In this document: positions 25,381 to 35,206 of the stretch, piece by piece | How positions within the stretch are numbered: the first letter of the stretch is position 1 | Layout of the letters: the number at the start of each line of letters is the position of its first letter | Assembly: GCA_963740605.1 (NCBI GenBank) | Contig: CAVUFC010000027.1 | Location: forward strand, 1 to 64,000 | DNA: 64,000 nucleotides | From: DASSUW01 sp963740605 | GTDB taxonomy: Bacteria > Actinomycetota > Thermoleophilia > Solirubrobacterales > Solirubrobacteraceae | Reading direction: 5' to 3' | The notes under the pieces: model-generated | Databases searched by the model: none | Told to the model about the DNA's origin: nothing | What the model saw: the letters and a program-made list of their open reading frames with translations, nothing else | Program-made: the position numbers and the translations under genes

Positions 25381-26273
25381 ACCACTGGCCCGGCGGTGAG
25401 CACGTGCGACCCGAGCGGGCGCCCGAGCACCTGCTGCGCGGCCGCGGCCGCCTCGACGAGCTTCTCGAGCGAGATACCGGTCTCCACACCCATCTCGTGC
25501 AGCATCGACACCAGATCCTCGGTCGCGATGTTGCCGGTCGCCCCGCGCGGCACGGGGCAGCCTCCGAGCTCGCCGAAGCTCGACTCGAAGCTCCTCACGC
25601 CCACGTCCAGGGCTGCCAGCACGTTCGCCAGCCCCTGCCCGCGCGTGTTGTGGAAGTGCGCGGTGAGCTCCACGTCGTCTCCGAGTGCCTCTCGCGCGGC
25701 GGGAAAGAACTCCCGCACCTGCGCCGGGTTCGCCATCCCGGTCGTGTCCCCGAACCCGATCTCCTGCGCACCCGCGTCGATCAGCCGGCGCGCGATCGCG
25801 AACACCCGCTCCGGCGGCACGTGACCCTCGTACGGGCAGCCGAAACTCACGCTGATCACACCCTCGCACCGGAGCCGTTCGTGCCTCGCCCGTCGCAGCA
25901 CGCGCTCGAGCCCGGTCAGCGACTCCGCGATCGAACGGTTCACATTCTTGCGGTTGTGCGTCTCGCTCGCCGACAGGAAGACGTTCACCTCGTGGAAGCG
26001 GTCGCGATACGGCAGCGCGATCTCCAGGCCACGCTCGTTGGGGATCAGCACGCTCAGCGCGAGGTCATCCGGCACGTCGATCCGCTGCAGCACCTCGGCG
26101 CCATCGGCGAGCTGCGGGATCACATCCGCCCGCACGAAGCTCGTGACCTCCAGCCGCTTGAGCCCAGCCGCCGCCAGCAGCTCGATCAGCCGCACCTTCT
26201 CGTCGGTCGGCACCACCTCGGGCTCGTTCTGGAACCCGTCCCGCGGCCCGACCTCGCGGATCTGGACGTTCAC
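25362..26273 (-). CDS. Hydroxymethylglutaryl-CoA lyase
   Basis: 303 aa. The substrate-binding VGPRDGFQNE (residues 8-17), the metal-binding HFHNTRGQGLAN near 206 and the catalytic-cysteine loop ELGGCPVPRGATGNIATED near 235 are all present. It cleaves HMG-CoA to acetyl-CoA and acetoacetate in leucine breakdown. The GTG start is 7 bp from an excellent -10 TAATAT (complement of 26281-26286), suggesting a leaderless message. The 3' end overlaps murB by 19 bp. Confidence 0.95.
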
Positions 26274-26280
26274 GGCGGAG

Positions 26281-26286
26281 ATATTA
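26281..26286 (-). promoter_or_regulatory. -10 box TAATAT of the HMG-CoA lyase-murB unit
   Basis: TAATAT on the minus strand, 7 bp before the GTG start, would place the transcript 5' end at or within a base of the start codon. It sits exactly where palindromic element C lacks its normal left terminus. Confidence 0.7.
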
Positions 26287-26415
26287 GGTGGGGCAGCGGG
26301 CGGCCAGCCGCGCCGGGAGATTTGGGTTGGTGTCGGGAAACCCTCGCTATGCGCGGGAAACTCGACACCAATCTCGCGAGGCGGCCGATCCCGGCCCCCT
26401 CTCTATGCCGCAGTT
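26286..26415. repeat. Intergenic palindromic element, copy C (left end incomplete)
   Basis: The right end CTATGCCGCAGTT and the preceding GGCGGCCGATCCCGG match copy E. The left end keeps only GGTGGGGCAGCGGG. The core has GGTGTCG/CGACACC stems continued by GAGATT/AATCTC, with an extra TGGGTT on one side, and an inner CCCTCGC/GCGCGGG stem around TAT (apex CTATGCG). It lies downstream of the SDR stop and upstream of the HMG-CoA lyase promoter. Confidence 0.75.
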
Positions 26416-26441
26416 GGCCGGCCCCGGAGACGCCGCGAGGG

Positions 26442-27191
26442 TCAGGCCATCGACAGGCCGCCGGAGACGTTGACCGTCTGGCCGGTGACGAACGAGGCGT
26501 CGTCCGAGGCGAGGAAGGCGATCGCGGCGGCGACCTCCTCGGGCCGGCCGATCCGGCGCATCGACGTCGCGGCGATCATGCCCGCCTTCAGGCGCTCGCC
26601 GATCTCGCCGAGCTCGACCGGTGCGGCGTTCAAGAGGGGCGTGTCGATCGGGCCCGGGGCGACGGCGTTCACGCGCACGCCGAAGCGCGACGACTCGCGC
26701 GCGACCGCGCGGGTGAAGCCGATGACCCCCGCCTTGGCGGCCGAGTAGACGACCGAGCCCTGGGAGCCGACGCGGCCCGCCTCGGACGCGACGTTGACGA
26801 TCGCGCCGCCGCCGCGGCGCTGCATGCCGTCGAGCACCGCGTGCGTGACCGCGATCGTGCCGCGGAGGTTGACGCCGAGGACGAAGTCCCACAGCGCCTC
26901 GTCGGTGTTGACGAAGAAGGCGAAGCGGTCGGTGCCGGCGTTGTTGACCAATACGTCGATCGGGCCGAGCTCGCGCTCGGTCTCGGCGACCCCCGCCGAC
27001 GCCGACGACGCGTCGGCCACGTCGAGTTGGAGCGCAAGACCGTCGACCTCGCCTGCGACCACGCGCGCGCCGTCGAGATCGATGTCGGCGACCGCGACGC
27101 GCGCGCCCTCGGCCGCCAGCCGGCGCACCGTGGCCGCCCCGATCCCCGAGGCGCCGCCGGTGACGAGCGCGATCCGACCCTCCAGCCGCAT
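26442..27191 (-). CDS. SDR-family oxidoreductase (3-hydroxyacyl dehydrogenase-like)
   Basis: 249 aa from the ATG at 27191. Complete classical SDR: TGGASGIG near 12-19, NNAGTDRF near 82, catalytic serine and YSAAKAGVIGFTRAV near 145-159, and PGPIDTPLL near 178. It oxidises or reduces a hydroxy/keto group with NAD(P); the closest-feeling relatives act on hydroxyacyl-CoA or cyclic alcohols. It is divergent from the F420 operon and shares a 6-8 bp promoter core with it. Element C follows its stop. Confidence 0.9.
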   Translation of the reverse strand: MRLEGRIALVTGGASGIGAATVRRLAAEGARVAVADIDLDGARVVAGEVDGLALQLDVADASSASAGVAETERELGPIDVLVNNAGTDRFAFFVNTDEALWDFVLGVNLRGTIAVTHAVLDGMQRRGGGAIVNVASEAGRVGSQGSVVYSAAKAGVIGFTRAVARESSRFGVRVNAVAPGPIDTPLLNAAPVELGEIGERLKAGMIAATSMRRIGRPEEVAAAIAFLASDDASFVTGQTVNVSGGLSMA

Positions 27192-27201
27192 GGCCGCGCA
27201 G

Positions 27202-27209
27202 CGTATAGC
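27202..27209. promoter_or_regulatory. Overlapping divergent -10 boxes (SDR and F420 operon)
   Basis: TATAGC on the plus strand (27204-27209) and TATACG on the minus strand (27202-27207) share their bases. Each lies 10 bp before the start codon of its gene (27220 and 27191). Only one direction could be bound at a time, so the two units may be expressed in competition. Confidence 0.6.
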
Positions 27210-27219
27210 CTGCGCCGCC

Positions 27220-27900
27220 ATGCCGGATCAGGTGACGGTCATCGGCGGGTCGGGGGCGCTGGGCCAGGGTCTCGCGCTGCGGCTCGCGGCGGCGGGTGTG
27301 CCCGTTGTCATCGGCTCGCGTGACGAGGGCCGCGCGCAGGAGGCGGCCGCGAGGGTCAAGGAGCAGGTGCCGGACGCGACGGTGCAGGGGCTCGCGAACG
27401 GGCCGGCGGCCGAGGCGAGCGAGATCGTGTTCCTCACCGTCCCGTTCCGCAACCAGTCCGAGACGCTGACGAACCTCAAGAACCGCCTCCGCGAAGGCCA
27501 GCTGCTGGTCGACGCCACCGTGCCACTCGCCGCCGCGGTCTCCGGCAAGGCGACCCGCACGCTCGGCGTCTGGCAGGGCTCGGCCGCCCAGCAGGCGCAG
27601 GAGATGGTCCCGCCCGGCGTCCGCGTCGTCGCCGCCCTGCACACCGTCAACGCTCCCGGCCTCAAGGACCTCAACGCCACGCTCGACGAAGACGTCCTGA
27701 TCTGCGGCGACAAGAAGGCCGACAAGCGGCGCATCGCCGAGCTCATCGACCTGATCCCGGGCCTGCGAGCCGTGAACGGCGGCCCGCTCGAGGCCGCGCG
27801 GACCGCCGAGATGCTCACCGCGCTGCTGATCGGCGTCAACGCCCGCTACAAGACCCACGCGGGCATCCGGCTCACCGGGCTGCCCGACGAGCTGTGGTAG
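27220..27900 (+). CDS. npdG: NADPH-dependent F420 reductase
   Basis: 226 aa, the family length. The N-terminal NADP loop is VTVIGGSGALGQGLALRL (residues 5-22) with GSRDEGRAQ near 34, followed by FLTVPFRNQSETL near 70 and AALHTVNAP near 137. It transfers hydride between NADPH and coenzyme F420 in the cytosol. It heads the cofactor operon and overlaps cofD by 7 bp. Confidence 0.93.
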   Translation: MPDQVTVIGGSGALGQGLALRLAAAGVPVVIGSRDEGRAQEAAARVKEQVPDATVQGLANGPAAEASEIVFLTVPFRNQSETLTNLKNRLREGQLLVDATVPLAAAVSGKATRTLGVWQGSAAQQAQEMVPPGVRVVAALHTVNAPGLKDLNATLDEDVLICGDKKADKRRIAELIDLIPGLRAVNGGPLEAARTAEMLTALLIGVNARYKTHAGIRLTGLPDELW

Positions 27901-28775
27901 TCCTGCTCGCGGGCGGGACCGGCGGCGCCAAGCTCGCCCGCGGGATGCTCGACGTGCTCGGCGACGACCTGACCGTGATCGCCAACACCGGCGACGACAT
28001 CGAGATCTACGGCAGCTACGTCTCCCCCGACCCCGATCTCGTGACGTTCTGGCTCGCCGACCGGATCGACGAGCGCGGCTGGGGCCTCAAGGACGACACG
28101 TTCCACGTGATGGACGGCCTGAGAGCGCTGGGCGACGACATCTGGTTCAACCTCGGCGACCGCGACCTCGCCGTCTGCCTGCGCCGCGCCCGCCGCCTCG
28201 CAGAGGGCGCCCGGCTGACGGAGGCGATCGACGAGCAGCGACACGCGCTGAACGTCGAGGCGCAGGTGCTGCCGATGTGCGACGACCCGGTCCGCACCTA
28301 CGTGCAGAACGAGGACGGCTGGCACGCCTTCCAGGAGTTCATGATCCGCGAAACGGCCAAGGGCCCCGTGACGGGCGTCGAGTTCCGGGGCGCGGAGAAC
28401 GCGAGCCTCACGCCGGAAGTCCGCGAAGCGCTGCAGACGGCCGACATGATCGTGATCGGGCCGTCCAACCCGGTGATCTCGATCGGGCCGATCCTCGCGG
28501 TCGGGGAGATGCGCGCAGAGATGCGGAACGCGCGCGTGGTCGCGGTCTCGCCGCTCGTGGACGGCCGGGTCCTCAAGGGCCCCACCGATGCATTCATGCA
28601 ATGGGCCGGTCACCCGCTCAGCAGCGATGGCATCGCCGCCCACTACGCCGGCCTGATCGACGGCCTTGTCGCCGACGAGCAGGCCACCGAGATCCCCACG
28701 CTGGTCACCGAGGTCGAGATGGCCGACGCGTCGGCGCGCCGGCGCGTTGCGGAAGCGGTGCTCGGCTTCGCTTAG
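27894..28775 (+). CDS. cofD: 2-phospho-L-lactate transferase / FbiA (CofD)
   Basis: 293 aa beginning VVLLAGGTGGAKLARGM, the diagnostic CofD nucleotide/phosphate loop. NTGDDIEIYG near 32 and GPSNPVISIGPIL near 190 complete the active site. It joins the phospho-lactyl or phospho-enolpyruvyl group from the guanylylated precursor to FO, giving (dehydro-)F420-0. The GTG start lies within the npdG stop region (GTGGTAG), so it is coupled. Confidence 0.95.
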   Translation: MVVLLAGGTGGAKLARGMLDVLGDDLTVIANTGDDIEIYGSYVSPDPDLVTFWLADRIDERGWGLKDDTFHVMDGLRALGDDIWFNLGDRDLAVCLRRARRLAEGARLTEAIDEQRHALNVEAQVLPMCDDPVRTYVQNEDGWHAFQEFMIRETAKGPVTGVEFRGAENASLTPEVREALQTADMIVIGPSNPVISIGPILAVGEMRAEMRNARVVAVSPLVDGRVLKGPTDAFMQWAGHPLSSDGIAAHYAGLIDGLVADEQATEIPTLVTEVEMADASARRRVAEAVLGFA

Positions 28776-28778
28776 GAT
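28773..28778 (+). promoter_or_regulatory. -10 box TAGGAT of cofC, made from the cofD stop codon
   Basis: TAGGAT begins with the TAG stop of cofD and lies 6 bp before the cofC GTG. It could give an internal leaderless transcript for cofC-cofE. Confidence 0.5.
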
Positions 28779-28784
28779 CGGCGC

Positions 28785-29450
28785 GTGCGCACTACTGCCG
28801 TCCTGCCGGTCAAGTCGTTCGCGAGAGCCAAGCAACGGCTCGGGGATGTGGTCGGCGACGACGATCGCGAGCAGCTCGCGGCGGCGATGGTGGGCGACGT
28901 CTTGGCCGCACTGACGTCTGTCGCGGAGATCGACGATGTCGTCGTGGTGACCGCCGAGCCGCTCGCCAAGCGAGCCGCCGAGCACGCCGGTGCGGCCGTC
29001 GTGAACGACCCGGACGAGGTTGGACAATCGGCGGCCGTCAGCCGCGGGATCGACGCGGCGTTGGAGCGCGGAGCCGAGCGGGCGCTGCTCGTGCCCGGCG
29101 ACTGCCCGGCCGTCGACCCCGACGAGGTCGCCCAGTTGCTTGCCCGCACTCCCGGCGACCCGTCCGTCGTGATCGTGCCCGATCGCCACGGCAGCGGCAC
29201 CAACGCGCTGCTCCTCACACCGCCGGGCGCGGTCCCGGTGTCGTTCGGCGCCGGCTCGTTCGCGCGTCACGCGGCGCTCGCGCGCGCCGCGGGCGCCATC
29301 GTCAAGGTCTGCGACCTGCCGTCGCTGGGGCTCGACGTCGACACGCCCGACGACCTCGGGGCGCTGCGCTCGGCGCTCGACGCCCGGCCCGCCGGCGCCG
29401 CACGCACCCGCGCGGTGCTCGACCGCCTGGTGCCGGCGGCCTCGTGGTAA
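28785..29450 (+). CDS. cofC: Phosphoenolpyruvate/2-phospholactate guanylyltransferase (CofC/FbiD)
   Basis: 221 aa with the nucleotidyl-transferase layout: VLPVKSFARAKQRL at residues 6-19 (the KSFxxAKxRL motif), LVPGDCPAVDPDEV near 102, DRHGSGTNALLL near 127 and GLDVDTPDDL near 183. It activates the three-carbon acid with GTP before CofD. Actinobacterial FbiD enzymes use phosphoenolpyruvate; this sequence alone does not settle which acid is used here. GTG start. Confidence 0.93.
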   Translation: MRTTAVLPVKSFARAKQRLGDVVGDDDREQLAAAMVGDVLAALTSVAEIDDVVVVTAEPLAKRAAEHAGAAVVNDPDEVGQSAAVSRGIDAALERGAERALLVPGDCPAVDPDEVAQLLARTPGDPSVVIVPDRHGSGTNALLLTPPGAVPVSFGAGSFARHAALARAAGAIVKVCDLPSLGLDVDTPDDLGALRSALDARPAGAARTRAVLDRLVPAASW

Positions 29451-30181
29451 CGCTCGCCGCGCTGCTCGACATTCCGGAGATCCGACCGGGCGACGACCTC
29501 GCGGCCATCCTCGGCGCGGCGGTGGGCACGCTCGAGGGAGGGTTGCGGCCCGACGACGTCCTCGCCGTCGCCCACAAGGTCGTCTCGAAGGCCGAGGGAC
29601 GGATCGTCCGGCTCGCCGAGGTCTTCCCCGGCTGGGAGGCGCACCAGCTCGCGAAGGAGCACGACAAGGACCCGCACCTGATGCAGGTGATCCTCGACGA
29701 GTCGCACGACCTCGTCCGCGCCGACCGCGGGCGGCTGATCTGCCGCACTCGGCACGGCTTCGTCTGCGCCAACGCGGGCGTGGACCAGTCGAACGCCGGC
29801 CGCGAGGGCACGGTGATCCTGCTGCCGCTCGACCCGGACGCCTCGGCGCGCGCGCTCCGGCATGAGCTCGGCTGCGCGGTCGTCATCACGGACTCGTTCG
29901 GGCGCGCATGGCGCAACGGCCAGTGCGAGGTCGCGATCGGCTGCGCCGGACTGGCGCCCGCCGACGACTGGCGCGGCCGCGACGACTCCGACGGGCGCGA
30001 GCTGGCCGCGACCGTCATCGCCGTCGCCGACGAGGCCGCGGCCGCGGCCGATCTCGCCCGCGGCAAGGACTCACGTGAGCCCGCGGTGCGAATCCGCGGG
30101 CTCGGTCGTCACGTCACGGTCGAAGACGGCGCGGGGGCAGCCGCGCTCGTCCGCGCCCTAGAGGACGACCTCTTCCGATGA
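29444..30181 (+). CDS. cofE: Coenzyme F420-0:L-glutamate ligase (single-domain CofE)
   Basis: 245 aa from the GTG at 29444, overlapping the cofC stop (GTGGTAA). Family motifs: AVAHKVVSKAEGRIVRL near 43, VCANAGVDQSNAG near 106 and VVITDSFGRAWRNGQ near 145. It adds the glutamate tail to F420-0. Unlike mycobacterial FbiB, it lacks the C-terminal nitroreductase-like domain (FbiB is about 450 aa). If the pathway runs through dehydro-F420, the reductase must be encoded elsewhere. It ends the operon at a strong hairpin. Confidence 0.95.
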   Translation: MVTLAALLDIPEIRPGDDLAAILGAAVGTLEGGLRPDDVLAVAHKVVSKAEGRIVRLAEVFPGWEAHQLAKEHDKDPHLMQVILDESHDLVRADRGRLICRTRHGFVCANAGVDQSNAGREGTVILLPLDPDASARALRHELGCAVVITDSFGRAWRNGQCEVAIGCAGLAPADDWRGRDDSDGRELAATVIAVADEAAAAADLARGKDSREPAVRIRGLGRHVTVEDGAGAAALVRALEDDLFR

Positions 30182-30228
30182 CCGGAGGCGTGGCGGCGGA
30201 CCGCCACGCCGGCGGCAAGACCCTCCGG
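30182..30228. terminator. Bidirectional terminator hairpin between cofE and the HxlR gene
   Basis: A perfect 10-bp stem GGCGTGGCGG/CCGCCACGCC with a CGGA loop (30187-30210), wrapped by outer arms CCGGAGG/CCTCCGG (30182-30188 and 30222-30228). It fills the 49-bp gap between convergent stops. No T run is present. Confidence 0.75.
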
Positions 30229-30230
30229 GG

Positions 30231-30650
30231 TCAGGCCGCCCGCTTTGCGGCAAGCCGCACGTCGAACCGATCGCGCGCTTCCTCGACTCGCTTGCCATGG
30301 GCAAGCGACCACGACCCGAGCGCCTTCAGCGGCGGTGCCATCGTGGCACCCAGCGGCGTCAGTGCGTACTCGACCCGCGGCGGCACCTCAGCGTGGACAC
30401 GGCGGGCGACGAGCCCGTCGCGCTCCATACCACGCAGCGTCTGCGTGAGCACCTTCTCGGAGATCGGCTGCAGGTCCTCCAGGAGCTCGTGATAACGGCG
30501 GGTGCCGTCACCGAGCGCCAGCAGGATGTCGACCGACCACTTCGAGCTCAGCAGCGAGATCGAGTCGCGGATCAACCGTGCAGAGCGCGTGCGCTCCGCC
30601 ACCCGGCGCTCGTGGGCACCGGGAATTGGGGTGATGTGTGTGGCTGCCAT
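30231..30650 (-). CDS. HxlR-family winged-helix regulator
   Basis: 139 aa with the HxlR/MarR-like fold: LLSSKWSVDILLALGDGTRRY near 34, FxEL-type YHELLEDLQPISEKVLTQTLRGMERDGLV near 53, and VEYALTPLGATM near 92. The N-terminus lacks the cysteine found in redox-sensing members, so the signal is likely different. The ATG overlaps the sigma-factor stop (TGATG), so the two are made together, an uncommon pairing. Confidence 0.92.
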   Translation of the reverse strand: MAATHITPIPGAHERRVAERTRSARLIRDSISLLSSKWSVDILLALGDGTRRYHELLEDLQPISEKVLTQTLRGMERDGLVARRVHAEVPPRVEYALTPLGATMAPPLKALGSWSLAHGKRVEEARDRFDVRLAAKRAA

Positions 30651-31231
30651 CAGCCTCCTCTCGTTGCGCTCAGGGCCTGAGCGCTCCTCATCTGTTTTGT
30701 CAACGCCCGGAGAGCCCGCGAGACGCGGAGCCGTGCGGCGTTCTGGCTGCAGCCAAGTCGACCGGCGACCGCGTCATACGGAAGCCCGTGGACGACCCGC
30801 AGCTCGAGCGCCCGGCGCTGATCGGCCGGAAGCGCTCGCACGGCCTGACGGAGCAGCGGGGTGAGAGCACCAACCTCGCTGCGCTCGTCGATCCGCTCGT
30901 AGTCCTCGCATTCGGCGGCGGCGACGGGCAGTCCCATCCGTGCGCGCGCCGCGGACTCGATGCGGTTGTGCTTGTGGTATTGCCGGAGCAGGTTGCGGGC
31001 GATGCCGAACAGCCACGGCGCACCGGAGCCGTCGGCCTCGTCCCGAAACCGCCGCGACGCGAGCCAGGCCTGCGCGAACGTCTCCGCGGTCAGATCCAAA
31101 CTGGCCGTCTCCGATCCGGTGTGCCGGACGAACCACGAGCGGATCCAGACCGCATAGCGGTCATAGAACTCGCGGAATGCCTGCGGATCGTCGCTGGCCG
31201 CGGTGAGCAACTCGGCGTCAGTTCTGGTCAA
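30650..31231 (-). CDS. ECF-type RNA polymerase sigma factor
   Basis: 193 aa. Region 2 is EFYDRYAVWIRSWFVRH...TAETFAQAWLASRRF (residues ~20-62) with the WLFGIARNLLRQYHKHNR promoter-melting helix near 73. Region 4 is ALPADQRRALELRVVHGLPY then AARLRVSRALRAL near 132-176. TTG start. No anti-sigma gene is adjacent; the coupled gene is an HxlR regulator. Two direct repeats overlap the start codon and may be a control site. Confidence 0.92.
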   Translation of the reverse strand: MTRTDAELLTAASDDPQAFREFYDRYAVWIRSWFVRHTGSETASLDLTAETFAQAWLASRRFRDEADGSGAPWLFGIARNLLRQYHKHNRIESAARARMGLPVAAAECEDYERIDERSEVGALTPLLRQAVRALPADQRRALELRVVHGLPYDAVAGRLGCSQNAARLRVSRALRALTKQMRSAQALSATRGG

Positions 31232-31262
31232 ACGGTGCGTCGCCTCTCCAGACGGTGCGTTG
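31231..31262. promoter_or_regulatory. Tandem 12-bp repeats at the sigma-factor start
   Basis: The motif RACGGTGCGTYG occurs at 31231-31242 and again at 31251-31262, exactly 20 bp (about two helical turns) apart. The first copy touches the TTG start codon. This spacing suits two protein molecules binding on one face of DNA, and either could include an ECF promoter element (read on the minus strand, CAACGCACCGTC). Confidence 0.55.
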
Positions 31263-31329
31263 AAACATCATGCACTGAGGCTTAGGCGCGTGTCTTAAGC
31301 GCGTGCGAAGATGAAATTACGGCTTGGCC

Positions 31330-32996
<1,667 letters not shown>

Positions 32997-32997
<1 letters not shown>

Positions 32998-35165
32998 CAG
33001 GCGGCGGCAGCCAAAGCGTGGCGACGGCGGATGTCGTACAGCGTCGTGCGCTCGGCCGCCGGTCGGCCGGCCCGGTGGGCGGCCGCGATCAGGTCGCCGG
33101 GGTCGAGCTTGACGCCGTGGTAGGAGCCCGCCATCCGCGAGATCGACTCCTCCATCAGCGTGCCGCCGAGGTCGTTGACGCCCCAGCGCAGCGACTCCGT
33201 GGCGGCGTCGAGCCCCATCTTCACCCAGCTCGCCTGCAGGTTGGTGATCGTGCGGCCGAGCGCGAGCCGGAACACCGCGGTGTGCTTGAGGTTCTCCTCG
33301 CGGCTGATCTCGACGATCCCGTGCTGGCGCCCGAGCTGGGTGTGGAACGGGATGAACGACAGCGGCACGAACTCGGTGAAGCCGCCGGTGCGCTCCTGCA
33401 GGGAACGCACGACGCGCATGTGCTCGGCCAGCTCGGCCGGGGTCTCGATGTGCCCGAACATGACGGTCACCGTTGAGCGCAGCCCTACCCGATGGGCGGC
33501 CTCGATGATCTCGACCCAGCGCGCGACCGGCAGCTTGTTCGGGCTGATCCGCTGCCTGACGCTGTCGTCGAGCACCTCGGCGGCGGTGCCGGGGACCGAG
33601 TCGAGCCCCGCCTCGTGCAGCTGCGCGAGCACCACGTCGGGCGCGAGACCCGATACGTCGCACATGTGCGCGATCTCCATCGGGCTGTACGCGTGCAGGT
33701 GCAGCTGCGGCGCGACCTCCTTGGCGACGCGCAGCCAGCCGAGGTAGTCCTCGAGCTCCCAGTCCGGATGGATCCCGGACTGCATGCAGATCTCGGTCGC
33801 TCCGAAAGCGACCGCGTCGTGCACGCGGCGGACGAACTCGTCGCGGTCGTGCTCGTAGGCGTCCGGGGAGCGGCGACCGACGCCGAAGCCGCAGAACGCG
33901 CAGCCGACGATGCAGACGTTGGAGACGTTGATGTTGCGGTTGACGACGAAGGTCACGGTGTCGCCGGCGAGCTCGCTGCGCAGCTCGTCGGCCGCCTGGC
34001 GCATGTCCTCGATCACCTCGGGCCGGCTCTCGGCGAACAGCGCCTCGAGCTCATCCGCACCGAGCGGCTGCCCGTCGCGGGCGCGCTCGATCGTGCCCGG
34101 CGCGGTGGCCGCCGTACCGCGCCGCGGGATGAACGCCCGGTAGCGGTCGCGGATCACCTCGAGCACGCCCGGGGCGATCCACTCCTCGTCGATGAACTGC
34201 GGGTAGACGCACAGGCGCTCGGCCAGCGCGACGCCGTCGTCGGCGAGCCGCTTGCGCACCTGGTGCGGTGAGGGGAACGGGTGCTCGGGCGAGATGTGGT
34301 CGCCGTTGGCGGACAGCCCGCCGAGGTCGGTCGCGCCCGCCTCCACCAGCTCCGGCCACCAGTCGGCGAGGTTCGGCGGCACCTGGATCCCGACATCGGG
34401 CATCAGCCGTCGCGTCTCGGCGATCAGCCGCTTCATGTCGTCGATGGACACCGGATTCGCCCACGTCGGCGCGCCGAGCACCGGCCCCTCGTGCAGCCCC
34501 GTCTGCCAGAACCCCTCGGCCGCGTCGGTCGCGATGTCGGCCGGCTCCTCGCCGTAGTAGCGCCGGTGCGGGACGAAGTTCTGCAGGATCACCTCCTGGA
34601 GGTGATCGAAGCCGGCCAGGGCTTCAATCGCACCCATCCGGTCGTCCTCGGACTCGCCGATTCCGACGAGGATCCCGCTGGTGAACGGGATCCGCAGCTC
34701 GCCGGCGGCCCGGATCGTGTCGAGGCGACGCTCGGGGTGCTTGGTCGGCGACCCCTGGTGCGCGACCAGGTCGGGGTTGACGGACTCGAGCATCAACCCT
34801 TGAGACGCCGTGACCTCGCGCAGGTTGGCGAGATCGGTGCGGTCGAGCACGCCAAGGTTCGTGTGCGGGAGCAGCCCGCGCTCGAGCGCCCGCTCGCACG
34901 CCCACACCACGTACGCGGTGAAGCTGTCGAAGCCGAGCTCGACAAGCTTGGCCTTCACGCCGGGATGGTGATCGGGCGCCTCGCCGGTGAGCACGAGCAG
35001 CTCCTTGACGTTGCGGCGCACCGCGTGGTCGATCAGCCGCTCGACCTCGTCGGGCTCGTGGAGGTGCGGCTGATGGGTCGCAAACGCGCAGTACTTGCAG
35101 TGACAGCGGCACGTGCGAGAGAGCGACAGCGTCAGGTTGCGCGAGAACGTGACCCTGCGGCGCAT
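32997..35165 (-). CDS. fbiC: Bifunctional FO synthase (CofG-CofH fusion)
   Basis: 722 aa from the ATG at 35165, preceded 10 bp by TATTGT; an upstream ATG at 35198 adds 11 residues. Two radical-SAM halves are fused. The first (CofG-like) has the CxxxCxxC cluster at Cys19-Cys23-Cys26 (CRCHCKYC). The second (CofH-like) has CIVGCAFC near residue 405. Both end in typical barrel motifs, such as MFGHIETPAELAEHM near 595. It makes the deazaflavin chromophore FO from a flavin precursor and tyrosine. It is encoded 2.8 kb from the rest of the F420 genes, on the other strand. Confidence 0.96.
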
Positions 35166-35206
35166 GCAGCGCTTGACAATACTCGCGGTCGCCATCATGT
35201 CGGCCC

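Noticed and set aside
35179..35206. TPP riboswitch before the ThiY-like gene
   Set aside because: Only 28 bp of leader separates TTGACA from the start, and no CTGAGA or thi-box sequence is present.
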